The notes beneath the pieces were generated by a model. The model made no database searches, was not told the DNA's origin, and saw only the letters and a list, made by a program, of their open reading frames with translations. From Hypericum androsaemum (lineage: Eukaryota; Streptophyta; Magnoliopsida; Malpighiales; Hypericaceae): DNA of 64,000 bases. Positions 44,397-56,800 of this stretch are shown one piece after another. The translations under genes and the position numbers were made by a program. Within the stretch, counting starts at the first letter, position 1. Each line of letters begins with the position of its first letter. The stretch covers positions 3,720,501 through 3,784,500 of the forward strand of contig OZ023180.1 of the NCBI GenBank assembly GCA_963995505.1, in the 5' to 3' direction.

Positions 44397-47033
44397 TTAT
44401 CTTCAACCCAGGTGTAAATTCTATCTCAATTCATCCAGCTCTTTGGCTGCCAATTCGGTCCCCGACACATCGGTCTCATTCTGGATCTTCTTTCTCTGTG
44501 TATATTCCGTTACCCCGAAACTTCTATAATCAGGCTTCTACTTCTGAGTTAGGCATTGTGAATAAGATGCGCCAATTAGCTTTATCACTCAGGTTTTCTG
44601 CAGTATTAGGCCATTATAAGCCAATTTTACTTTGCTGGTACCAGTTTTGACCCTGCATCTTCATCAGTATAAAAACATTTCTTTTCTCTACCAATTCTCT
44701 TCAAGTTGGCAACTAAGTTCCACTTTTATAGCTTGCAATTGGTGAAATTCTCGCCACATAGTGCTGCCAACTTCCCACTTTTTTTTTCTTTCTAAAACTG
44801 TCTCGGCCATTGCGATGATGTCTTGACCTTGAGATGAAAATGGTCAGATGGATCCATACCTTTTCCTCTTGTAACTTGTAGTGGAAGAAAGTGCATTCCC
44901 TTATTCTTCAATGGAGTGGTGAATTCTGGTAATGTGGTCCTCCCAAAATGAAAATCCCGCCCACCCTTTTGTCAAGTCTTGAAAGGAAACAATTGGAGTA
45001 CCAAACTCTAACTCTGTTTAGTATTTACCCCCTCCCTCCCTCCCTTTTAGGACATCAACTTTTGTCTATAGCAATTTAAGTAAAGTGGGAGATGTATTAG
45101 TACAATAGTAGTGGGGCTGGTGGTGACACCTGCCTACATGCGTAGCTTGGGAGTTGATTTTCAATAGGTTTCCATCTCCAACCTCCGATATTCAGCGTTG
45201 AGTAATGTTGAAAATTCTGCTAACAAAAATTTTCAGTATGGGCCTATTTTGGAGGCGACTTTCCCATTTTCTAATTTCTGTTTCATTTGTAAAGTTTGAA
45301 ACTAAATTTTTTTGTAAAAAAAAAATCTAAGCCTCTTATTGCTTGAATTAACTAACCAACCAAAACTACGTGTCATATTCTGAAGAACCAGAAATTCATA
45401 ATATGGCTTGATGAATTATATATATGGTATCTTTTTTAGGGGTCACACGAGGTTTAAAGTGCGGGAATTATTTGGATTTTATGTGATAAAGGATAACCGA
45501 ATAATTGGTATATGCTGGCCAATTTATAATTGACACTGGGTCAATTTCTTATGCTCCGATCTTTTCCCAGGAATAACTAATGTGTGGAAGGATATTTAGG
45601 AATCTCTTAATATTGGGACTTCACAATCAAAAAGGGAAAGAAAAAACAATTTGTCCTGCAACCAGAAGACACTAGAATGTAATATCAATGGGTCCTCCTC
45701 AATCTTACATCACGCTAATTAGAAATTATTTAATATTTTAATATTGTCAAAGTCTATATACAAATAAAAAGTTGTACATCAAAATCTTACGAATGTAAAT
45801 AACATAATTGGGAAAGTTGCCGCGTAAATAAAGTCTGACCGACACTGAATCCAGAAATTGAAAAAAAAAAACCATACGTAAGGGCATCTCGTCATAGATG
45901 ACTCAGATCAAAGGCATTCGTCACTTTTCCGATAGTTTATCGATTATCATTCGTCCAAGCATGAAATTTTCAAAGCAATACACCTTCACGTACTCTTCTT
46001 TTCTAGAACAAAAAAATCAGTAAAAATATAGCCGTACAAAATTTACATAAAGTATTTAAACATATTAAAACACAACTTGCCTTTATTTATTTTTTTATAT
46101 TGGGGCGGTTTGCCACTAAAAAAATGGGAGAACCGACCGATGCATGGAGACGTCCATTTCGTGAGAGTAACCATTGTATGACTCAATTATACAGCTTTTA
46201 ATTAGTTGATGGATCATTTTCAAGAAGGAAAAAAAAAGCAAAATTTAGTGGGTCATTTTCTGGAAAGAGGCAAATGCCATGGTATTAGATCATCATTTTA
46301 GAGGGTTTTTTTTATTGAGGTTTTTTTAGAGGCAAATGCAAATGCCATGGTATTAGATCATCATTTTATTGATAATCATTTTCTGGAAAGAGACAAATGC
46401 CATGGTTTTTTATTAGTTTCAAAAAAAAGATCATCATCTTATTGAGGTTTTTTTTCCTGAAAGATCTAATATCAAGAATCACTACATATTTTAGAGGGTT
46501 CCCAGTGATTTTTTTTTACATCGTGAATTCAAGTTTCTTACCAATTAGACCAAACTCGATTATACCGTTGGTACTGTTGAGGTTGAATACGCCCCTTCGG
46601 ACATTTAAACATGGGTATCCACTACAAGATACCGTCTAGAGTCGATGGAAAATTAGCAAAGATTTTCATAAATGAGAAGTGAAGTGAACATTGGAAGACG
46701 ATGCAATCTTAACAAAGCCGCAACTCCATTTACCACAATAGTAGAGAAAGTTACTACTACAAAATGTATTAGTCTGATAGTTCTCGATTTCGATTTGTCA
46801 TCTTTAATCGAATCAAAGTCTCTGTACAAGAGGTTACTGCAGAAAAATTACTGTACAGTTCGACTCAGCATCGAGCACAACTAGACAAACAATGAACCTC
46901 AAGGCATTACGTTGTGCTCCAATTGAATGCTGCATAATGACATGAGATGCTACCTCGTATTTCGACAGGCCAGCAGTTGAGAGCACGATCTCACAAAAGT
47001 CTACGTCCTCCTCGAGTTTTCTGAGCAATTGAA
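44397..47033. other. Intergenic spacer between two convergent genes
   Basis: It holds the 3' flanks of both U-box genes. No further gene was recognised. AT-rich, with the small direct repeats listed separately. Confidence 0.6.
46250..46440. repeat. Imperfect direct repeats around CAAATGCCATGG
   Basis: The block CATTTTCTGGAAAGAGGCAA with GCCATGGTATTAGATCATCA recurs three times in partial form (46253, 46333, 46377), separated by T-rich runs. Probably slippage duplications. Confidence 0.7.
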
Positions 47034-49183
47034 TCAATCCAGCTTATAAGCCCAGCCATGCGTTTCAAGGTATGCTTGAACTGCTTCCTTAATTGCCAAG
47101 TTTGATACTAATTGAGATGCTTCGAGGGGAGCACGAGTGATAGGATCAAACTTCCCTACCTGATGACAAGATGGAACCACTTGTCACGACCACCGAATGA
47201 ATTGCTAATGTTTAACATCCTGATAGAAAATGGGAAAAAGACAGATTACCTGCTGAAGATGTTCAAGGATCACTGCTCTCTCATACGTAATTCCACTGGG
47301 ACTGATGACGGGATCCCGGAAAATGTCTAGCGTTATTTTGCAACAGAGATAATCTGGAACCTGAAATTCTCAAAATCAAACCTCCAGAAGACAGCAGCAG
47401 AACAGGGATTAACGCTATGCAACGATGACAGAACTGATGTGGAAGAAACCAAAATTCTACCTCTCTCGGTGTATCCTCTTCTGTAGCCTTCTTAAACACT
47501 TCTTCTAAATGGTCTAATTGTTTCAGATTTGAAGATAACTCATCATCATCCAAGAATCCTTCCATTTGGCAATCATTGAGAAAATGACTTTCCCTCAGAG
47601 CTTTCTCACAAGCTTCTCTGATGTGAAGAACACGACAGTAATTTTAGAACCCATAACAAAAAAAAAATTGAACTAATATTCAGAGGCAGAGGACAATGCC
47701 CCTGTATAAATCTAAGTGAGTCAGATACTTCAAATTCTGAAGCTCCCATGAACGCTCTGTAGAGTCATGCTCCCATAGCAAGTATTTTGCTTTCGCTAGC
47801 TCCTGCCAGATTTCCTCCACCATATAACTATTTGGATTTGCGCCCCTGCCAAGATCCAAAGCCTAAAAGGGCACATGTCAGATATGGCAAGTAATCGATA
47901 CTGTCTGTCATTCATCCCGAAGACAATTACTTACACACTAGTAAAAATAGCAGTATAGCACCAAGTAGAAACCCCATGGATGAAGTCATCAAGCAACATG
48001 CATTGCGACAAAAGAAACTAAAGCTATAGCTACTGTGCAACATATAGTTAACGAGCTGTTCACAAAGTAACGCGGTTTAAATTCATCATGCCCACAACTG
48101 TAATAAGAAAGCGAAGCACAATCGATCACCATAACACTCACCTTCTCCAGTTCCTTAGCCCCTTCACTGTACACTTTCCTCTCTAATAAAGCAAGTCCCA
48201 ACATATAATGGCCCTGTCAAGTGGAAATGAGAGCCTCGTGTGAGTGCAAAAAGTATAATAGTTCACACACAGCTAGTAGAGATAGCAAATGGTGAATGGG
48301 ACAAAGTAAAGGAAACACGCTAAATATTACAAATTACTAGTGCTCTGTTTTTTTTTTTGAGAAACAAATTACTCGTGCTCTGTTAGCCAATAGACATCAA
48401 CCATGAGATAACTTTAATAACAATCTAAAGCACTTTGAGAATATCCCTAAAACAACAATTCCCAGTTGTAACATTGTCCAATCTTCTCCCCCTCCATTCT
48501 GCGAGCCTTCAATTATCCCATCCGTTCAAGTGAATTCTTGCTCACTTGCTTTCAGGAATCACATAACATAGGGTACACAGGTAACTCATGCGACTAAGAA
48601 CGCGGGTTGTGACTTCACCCTTTCCATATGCCGATCGCTATTTCATAACTCTCAATCAATTGGGCATTTACTCAAGGGTCCGGAAAGTGCTTCAGTAGAC
48701 CGAAGAACCTAAAGGGCATACCAAGAACACAAAAAACTTTTACCTTAACAGAATTGTGGTCAAGCTGAATCGCTTTGCGACAGTCCTCTTCGACCCGCGT
48801 CCAATCACTGCGAACACGAAGCACAACCAACATTAAAACCCAGCAGAATTTGAAAAGGAAAAGGAGCCATTTCGGAGCTCATACGTACTTCCTTCTCCGG
48901 TGGCAAAGGGCGCGGTTCGTCCAGTACACGGGAACATTAGGGCACAAAGTAATCGCCTTTTCGGATCCTCGAGCAAAACCCAGAAAAAGGAAACAAACCA
49001 ATAAGTCGTCGTTGACTCAATTCACCCCAAATCAAAACACACCCAAGAACCCAATCCCGGGGGGATTATACCTACCTCGGTATAGGCGTCGATGGCGGCC
49101 CCGAACCGGCTCTTGTTAAAGTAACTGTTGCCGTCTTCTTTGAGCCTCTCGGCTTGCTTCGCCGCTCCGGTTATGGCGCCCAT
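47034..49183 (-). CDS. CHIP: CHIP-type TPR/U-box co-chaperone E3 ubiquitin ligase
   Basis: Eight exons on the minus strand: 49183-49076, 48956-48889, 48807-48744, 48213-48142, 47862-47729, 47617-47461, 47360-47250 and 47159-47034. All junctions are GT-AG and keep frame, giving 279 aa, close to the plant CHIP length of about 278. The TPR part begins [20 protein letters not shown] and continues [35 protein letters not shown] and [14 protein letters not shown]. The charged linker is exons 5-6, and the U-box is [20 protein letters not shown], then [19 protein letters not shown] and [11 protein letters not shown] (residues about 202-275). CHIP binds Hsp70/Hsp90 C-termini through its TPRs and ubiquitinates misfolded clients. 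Start at the ATG before [17 protein letters not shown]. No lesions seen. Confidence 0.95.
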
Positions 49184-49515
49184 TCCTCTCGTATTCTTTT
49201 TTTCTTTCCTTTGCTTCCAAGTTTGGTATCAGTTCTTGAAGCTACCAACCTTGTCTTGGTCCGACCCTTTTAGAGGCTGCCCTAATTAGTCTGACCCATC
49301 CGATGTTCGGGAAGCTTCTGAATTATTTTTTTTTTCCGGAGGTTTTTGGATTTGAAGAGAAGGGGAAAGCGACGGGGAAGGGGGAACGAAATGGGTGGGA
49401 AATAGGGAAGTGGGATATAATCGGGAAGGTGAAAAGACCCCCGGGGGACCTGTGATGTGAAAACGTTACTGTTTTACAGTGGCCGACGATCTTGGGATGA
49501 GAGGTAAAAAGATAT
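49184..49515 (-). promoter_or_regulatory. Short upstream region of the CHIP gene
   Basis: Only about 330 bp separate the CHIP start codon from the end of the neighbouring long-TIR element, so the core promoter must lie here or inside the transposon arm. No canonical TATA box was obvious. Confidence 0.4.
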
Positions 49516-51091
49516 GGGATAAATTCATTTTGAATCATGTAGTTTATACGGATTTTGCGATATGATCCTGAGGTCTAGAAACGATTTTTTTCATACTTGT
49601 GGTTTTACGTTTTTTACGTTAGAGGCTCGGGAGCTTTTCCAAACCAAAATCAGCTCCAAACTTAGAAACGATGTTGTTTTTGCTGCTGAGTTGTCACGCC
49701 ATGTTAGAAAATTTTGCCCGGTTGGTATGTTAACTTGGCAAAAAAAAAATCCATTTCAATAACTTATTTTTTTATAATTTTTTAAAAAATTCCTCATTTA
49801 ACCCTAACACAACTAAACTAATCGTCCTTTTTTCAACCTACGAACAAAATACCATGTTCCTCAATATAAAATCTTCAAAATTAAACCAAACCCATAAATA
49901 TTGAAATTAATGACTATGAAAATGACCAAACTACTTTTAAACAAAAAATAAATAAATAATGGATCTCCTTCAACCTATAAATACTATTAACATCAAGAAC
50001 ATCTGAACCCCAACCCAGAAAATTATGAAGATCATGTTCGTCAAATCGCCTCCCTTCTGACCCACATCAAGCTTTGACTATTGATCCAACCCACAGTTTT
50101 CAACCTCCTCTCTAAACCCATCTCCGACCCTTCCGGCGCCCAGCAAGCTTCGACTATTGATTCAACCCCTGCGATCTGTTTGGAAGAAAAGACATAGGGG
50201 GGCGACGAGGACCCCAGGCTTCCCCACCTCGACGACGACAATGATTCTTCCTCCGTCACCGATGAGCCCGTCAATGACCAGATCTGGAACTCCTGGGTGA
50301 CGTAAGGTCGATGAGGATGTCGTCGATGGGTTTTCAATTACAAATCTTTGCTACTCCTCTCCTCCTCTACTTGCAGGTGCTCCTCCAACCCATCCCGTAC
50401 AATCTCCACCACCTACTCCTCCTCCTCCCTTGCAACTTGATCGGGGTTAGTCGGCTTCGAATTTCAATTCAGGAAACCCTAATTAATAGTTGGTCGAAGG
50501 AAATAGGGGTAAGAGAAGTAGGTAACGTGTAGGTTCTGCATCCCTTTTTAATCTGCTTTGCACTTTTTTCTGTGTGAAGTCGGAAACAGGATGGGATCGT
50601 GGGTTTTGATGATGAAAATGGGTTTGTTGGAATAAATTGAAGATGAATATGCTCCTTTTCGTTGTTTTGATGTTTAATTTTGGGTAAAATTTTGAAGATT
50701 TCAGATTGTGGAAGATTGAGGGACATGGTGTTTTGTTGGTAGGTTACCTTACCTTTCAAAAAAGAAGGAAGATGAGTTTTTTTTTTAATTTTTTTCGTAA
50801 AATGGTCATTAAAATTTTGTGTTGGGGCTAAATGAGGAGGTTTTTGAAAAATTACAAAAAAATAAGTGCCAAGTCAGCATATCAACCGGGCAAAAGTTTT
50901 CAACGTGGTGTGATAACTCAGCAGTAAAAATGACGTCGTTTTTAGGTTCGGAGCTGATTTTGGTTCAGGAAGGCTCCCGAACTTCTAACGCAAAAAATGT
51001 GAAACTACAAGTACCAAAAGAATCATTTCTAAATATCAAGATCATATCGCACAATTCATGTAAACTATAGGATTCAAAATGAACTTATCCC
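49516..51091. mobile_element. Long-TIR (about 230 bp) MULE-like element with cargo
   Basis: The left arm starts GGGATAAATTCATTTTGAAT and the right arm ends ATTCAAAATGAACTTATCCC. Both include TGCGATATGATC, CCAAAATCAGCTCC and TTGCCCGGTTG. Arm identity is roughly 80 percent. The flanks (AAAAGATAT and AAAAAAAAC) give only a weak 9-bp match. The interior (about 49980-50530) is GC-richer with Pro/Ser-rich frames on the plus strand, probably a captured fragment, not recognised. Confidence 0.75.
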
Positions 51092-51793
51092 AAAAAAAAC
51101 ATTGACGGATTTTTTAACTAAAAGGTTTTATGTACGAACAAAATTGTTATTTTAAAATTGGATCCCATCTTAAATTAGTTGATCGTCTGTTCGCTCATTG
51201 GTCACAACTTACATTTGAGATTTTGTCATGGTAGTGCAATGAATAAATTCGTTTTTGGTATTTGATATCGTGGGAAAGAAATTCTTTTTGTCCAGTATAG
51301 TAATGACCTACTATACTTTGTTTTTTGTTTAAAAAAAATTGTTTCAAAAAATACTATACTTTGTTTTTAGTTTGCACTTATCAATATAGCTAGAAATTAT
51401 AACCAAAAAAGTAAGTGAAAGCTACTATTGTTTTTCTTATAATTTTTGAAGGAATTTATTTTTTCCTAAGGTACTCCGGATTAATTTTTTAAATATTATT
51501 TTAAGAAATTTTTGAGTTAAAAATTTATGAATGAAAAAAGTATAAATTAAGAGTCATCCCACGTCGATGTTGCCTAATTTAAATTGGAAAGTAGAAAATG
51601 GATGTAATATAAGTATTTGCGCTTCAGATTAAGTGCAGACCATTAAAACTTGGTCCGAATGGTCTAGAGATTCATCAACTTCGTCCATAAGCTCTAAAAA
51701 ATCGTGCACACCGATTTAACGGTGGACAACTCACGCATGTCCAAAAAGAAGTATTTGGTTAATTAAAGCACTAACGCGTGACTCCGAGGAAAG
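51092..51793. other. AT-rich spacer, no gene seen
   Basis: Nothing recognisable apart from T- and A-runs. Confidence 0.6.
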
Positions 51794-52244
51794 GGGGTTG
51801 GATTGGGTACGGAATGCCACTATTTCGAACCATTTGGAATGAAGACACGCGGGGACTTTTTTGTAAATACGCTAAAACACAGGGATCAAAATGAAAAAAA
51901 CTATGCACAAACACATGCCGGATACAAATGCCATTATCACATAACTGCGCATGCCAGTATCACATAATTGCGCATGCCAGTATCACATAACTACACATGC
52001 TAGTGTGACCTTTTTGCAAAAATGTTAAAATATGGAGGATCAAAATGAAAAAAACTACGCGTGCCATTATCATCAACGGGGACTTGCCATTTTCACAAAA
52101 ATAAATGTCATTATCACATAACTTCACTTGTCGTTATCACATAACTGCGATTACCATTATCACATACCTACGCTTGCCGCTGCGGTCCCCTTTCACTCCA
52201 AACTATTCGGAATCAATTCCCTCACTCCGTACTCAATCTAAAGC
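51794..52244. mobile_element. MULE-like MITE with 23-bp repeats, second copy
   Basis: Ends GGGGTTGGATTGGGTACGGA and (inverted) GCTTTAGATTGAGTACGGAG lie inside the perfect duplication CGAGGAAAG (51785-51793 and 52245-52253; it can be read as up to 11 bp). The inner GAAGACACGCGGGGACTTTT block and units of CAGTATCACATAACTGCGC type match 20743-21186. No coding frame. Confidence 0.85.
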
Positions 52245-52585
52245 CGAGGAAAGGAGAAGTGCTGCGAGAGAGAGTGGGGTTGCATGCTTTCCATTTACGA
52301 ACCAGACACGCCATTGCTACACTCGCTGTCTCGAGTATCACAAGTGAGTGAGTTAAATTAGGATAGATTACAACGATATACCGTATAAGCATGGAAAAAT
52401 ACTTTCCGTTAGTAAACCTTGAAAGTGCATGTGCAAAAAACATAAGGGAGAAGAAACAACTGAAAGCGAAAAGATCAAGAAGTACTATCGCTCTCTGTGA
52501 CCGGTGGAATGGGTTAGGCTACTCTTACTAATGAAGCTATATATTTATTTGTCATTTTTGCAATGTAAAATAAATTATTATGTAG

Positions 52586-52680
52586 TATAAGTGGTATATC
52601 ATTATGACCTCACGTGGCATACCATTTTGACTTCATGTGGTAATATTATTATGTCTTCGCGTGAGATACTATTCTCATTT
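52586..52680. repeat. Short 23-24 bp repeats with CACGTGG-like cores
   Basis: Three loose units: TATCATTATGACCTCACGTG, TACCATTTTGACTTCATGTG and TATTATTATGTCTTCGCGTG, followed by GAGATAC. No further context supports a function. Confidence 0.5.
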
Positions 52681-52829
52681 TATTTCGGTATTTTTTTATA
52701 GTAGAAATCAAGTATTTTCTCTTTCAATAACTGTGTGATTACTATTTTGTAGTTAGGTGTATTTAAAATTGCATTTTCCAATATTGTCCGTGCTTATTAT
52801 CTAATATACAATTTTGCCACTAGGAGCAA

Positions 52830-53532
52830 GCCCCTCTTTCTTTGGTCCGGACGGTCCCGAAGGATCTGAGTGGACATGTGGGTCTCGCTCACGAAGAGAG
52901 GCATTTCGCAGTATCTCTACCCGAGTTCGAATTTCTTACATACGGTGGCGAATTTGTTTGAGCCCGGGGAGGTGCACTCGGATGTGGATCTGTTGTCAGT
53001 AGTCTTTTCGGAAGAGGATGCAAAAAGCATTCAAGCTATTTTGCTTAGCGAAAGGAGGCATGTTGATCTCTTACATTAGAGACATACAAGGGATAATATT
53101 TACTCAGTGCAGAGTGTTACTTTATTGATTTTCGAGATTGGTGGAGGACTTCAGAGTTGGCTGGCATTGAGGGCCCATGTAGAGAGGTTTAGAAGTTGTG
53201 TTGGAATCTTGGGTGCCCTCCCCGAGTCAAGTCTTTCCTATGGCAAACCCTAAATGATTGCCTGCCTTTGTGCTCTACTTTGAGCCAGAGGGGGGTTTCA
53301 GTTGATGATCACTGCTCTTTTTGTGGTTGTCTCTGAAACTGCCTTACATCTCTTCTTTTATTGTGCAGCAGTAGGGGACTTATAGTGATAGGTGGTGATT
53401 CGCATAAGCGAATATTTGTCCGAGGGGCTTGGAGACATGCTTCCGTGATTTGAGGACTTTGGAAACTTCAGATTTGTTTAAGATCAAAATAGATGCTGGG
53501 TTGCCTGCAGATTGCTTTGGGCTGGTCAGATT
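52830..53532 (+). pseudogene. L1-type LINE ORF2 relic, zf-RVT region (left part)
   Basis: Frames with several stops and shifts read SNFLHTVANLFEPGEVHSDV, FSEEDAKSIQAILLSERR, NIYSVQS, PPRVKSFLWQTLNDCLPLCS and TLSQRGVSVDDHCSFCGC. These are hallmarks of the C-terminal zinc-knuckle (zf-RVT) region that follows reverse transcriptase in plant LINE ORF2 and related genes. Coding is interrupted by the copia element at 53533 and resumes at 58429. Confidence 0.8.
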
Positions 53533-53747
53533 TGTTATGGGATTATTTTATTCCTTGTTTGTACTTGTCATAGATTAGGAAGGATATATCCCACGTTAGG
53601 AATATGTATAGAGGAAAATCAACTCCTTGTAGACCAAACAACTAGATACGGCAAAGCCCTAGCATATCGATGAAACCCTAGGTAGTTTCCTAGCTTGTAT
53701 ATATACTTGTTCGTTGAATGAGAACAGTAGCGGCATACATATTTTTA
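53533..53747 (+). repeat. Copia 5' LTR
   Basis: 215 bp, starting TGTTATGGGATTATTTTATT and ending CATACATATTTTTA, with the primer-binding site immediately after. The final CA has become TA. Confidence 0.9.
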
Positions 53748-53836
53748 TGGTATCAGAGCCGAACCTAGTTTAGCCCTACCAAATACTAGCCTACCTGTCG
53801 CAAAAACCCCAGTCCCACAAAAAAAAAGAGAAAAAA

Positions 53837-56800
53837 ATGTCTTCCGAGAGTGCTGACAATTCAGGCGTCCATAGCTCGAGTCATCACCATACTACCTTCA
53901 TCCCTCTGACCACCCAGCCCAAGTTTTCCGCGATCAAGACTAGTGTGGATGCGTCATCACCATACTACCTTCATCCCTCCGACCACCCAGCTCAAGTTTT
54001 CACGTCAGAATTGCTGAATGACAAAACTATGGGGAGTGGCTGACGGGTATGTCTGACCTCTTGTTCGCAAAGAACAAGGTTTTATTGATGGCTCACTTCC
54101 TAGACTTGCACCAGATTCTGGCAACCTAACCCACTGGATCCGTGGAGATCACATGGTGAAGGAATGGTTGAGGAATTCGATGACAAAGGAGATCCAGAGC
54201 AGCGTTCATTGTGCCACGACAGCCTAGGAGATTTGGGCCGATATTGCTGAACAATTTGGGCAAGGAAGCGCACCTCAGGCCTATGATCTCTGACGGGCGA
54301 TTTCAGTCCTTCGCCAAGACCAGCTGAGCATCTCTGCCTACTGCACAAAGCTGTGCACTCTCTGGGATGAAATTTAGGGTATTCGACCTCTCTCTAAATC
54401 CTCGTGCTCCAATTGCGTCCACGAGATGCATAAATATGTACTCAAGATTCGGGAGGAGGAGTAGTTGTATGACTTCCTCATGGGATTAGATGATACTTTT
54501 AGTACTGTGAAATCTTAAATCTTGAGTACTCAACCAATTCCTAGCATGCGACAAGTCTATCACCTAATCACAGAGGAGGAGCAGCGTCGAGCTATTTCAT
54601 CAGTGCGAAAGGCAGGACCAGACACTGCTGCCTTTCACTTGCACAGCCTTGATGCATCAAAGGGAACTACATCTCAGAAACCAGGCACTGGGAACTGACC
54701 TAAGTGCAACCACTGCCAAAAGATGGGGCATGTTAAGGAGAACTGCTACGAGTTAATAGGCTACCCCGATGGCTAGAGACGTGGAGGTCGCAAAGAAAAT
54801 TAGCAAGACGACGCTACTCGTGATGGGAATCAATGCAAATCAGGTTCGAAAGGACTGCATTATGCTGCTCAGGTTCGTGTTGATGATAGTCTCGTTCCAG
54901 GTTTTTTGCAAGATCAATTGAACAGCTTGATGAGGCACCTTGGTATCAAGAGTGATTCGAATTCTCCAGGACTAGCACAAACTACTAAAAATTGTGCTAA
55001 CATGGCTGGTAAGTGGCTTTCCTCTTGCCCTTGGATTCTTAATTCTGGGGCAACTGATCACATTACCTGCAACTCCGATTGGATGAGTGGTTTATTTTGG
55101 CATGAATCACATCCTCCAATAAAAATTCCTAATGGCGATGATATAACAGTCCTTGGAGTCGGGACAGTACAACTATATAATGGATTGAGGCTTGATCGGG
55201 TTTTATATATCCCGAAGTTTTAGTACAACTTATTATCCATAAGTCGACTAACGAAAGATTGTCATTGCACTGTCATTTTCCTAACTGATATGTGTGTTAT
55301 ACATGACTCACTTACGAGGACACTGATTAGACTGGGTAAGCAGCGGGACGACATGTACTATTTCAAGGACACGCGAAGGGGGTGGCCTGCTCAATGATGC
55401 AGACAACAGATGAGATGACCTGGCATCGGCGACTAGGGCATGCCACTGTTAAATTCTCAGATAGACCTTATCTGTGTGATTCTTGTATTCATGCTAAACA
55501 AACATGATTACCTTTTTCCAATAGTTCTATTCAGATAACTGGTTGTTTTGAATTAATTCACTATGATGTGGGGGGACTTTACAAAACTTCAGCTTCTTGT
55601 GGTGCCCATTATTTCCTAACCATCGTTGATGATTTTAGTAGAGGGATTTGGACATACATGATAAAGTATAAGTCGGATGTCACTCGTCATTTGCTCGCCT
55701 ACTTCCATATGGTCGAGCGATAATTTGGAAAGAAGGTTAAGTGGGTGAGGTCTGACAACAGCATGGAATTTTGATTGGCTAAACTGTTAAATTATTATGA
55801 AAATGAATGAATCACTTTTCAGACGAGCTGTCTGTATACTTCCTAGTAGAACAGAGTGGTAGAAAGGCACCATCGTTATATTCTTGAGGTAGCCCGCTCT
55901 CTTCGCTTTCAATCTAATTTGCCAATTGAGTTTTGGGGAGAGTGTGTCCTGACGGCAACTTACATAATTAATCGACTGCCATCATCGGTCATTGGAAATA
56001 AGACTCCTTATGAGCTCATATTTGGGAAGCCAACATTATAAGATCACTTGAGGATTTTTGGATATCTAGTATATGCTCATCATCACACTCGAGTTGACAA
56101 GTTTGATGATCGTAGCAAGCCCTGTGTTTTTGTCGGATACCCTTTCACTCAGAAAGGCTACCGAGTTTATGACATAAAGTCGAAGAAATTTTATGTAACA
56201 AGAGACGTTACCTTTATTGAGGATAATTACCACTACATAGACTCATTTTCCATCTAATTTGGACGAGATCCTCAATCCTTCAATAATTCAGCCAATCATT
56301 TCGAGTATGCATGTGCCTATGGATGATGTTATTTTGGCCTCTACTGTGGATGGAGTTATTCCCGCTCCTGACCCTACTTCCGAAGTCCACCTTTGCTTGG
56401 ATGATCATAACCACAACTTAGATACCCTAGCTCCATCAGTAGAATTACCCTCCTCCGATCCTATGCTAATTCCTGTCAATTCGCACCCCACGTGGCATAG
56501 CACCAGGAACAAAGCAGTCCCTGCTCATTTTGGCAACTTTGAAGTTGAATTACCCCCCTCGCTCGCCATCCTACACGCTTCCTCGGCTCCAAAAGGTAAC
56601 CTTGTAACTTATCCTTTAGAGCATTTTGTCAGTTATGAAAAATTTTCATCTGCTCACTGAGCCTACATAACTACAACTATTTCACATTATGAGCCGATCT
56701 TATTATGAGGCAGCAAAATTTTCTTGTTGGTGCGAGACGATGTGCAAGGAGATAAGAGCTCTTGAAGCAAATTAGACATGGGATGCGGTTGACCTCCCAC

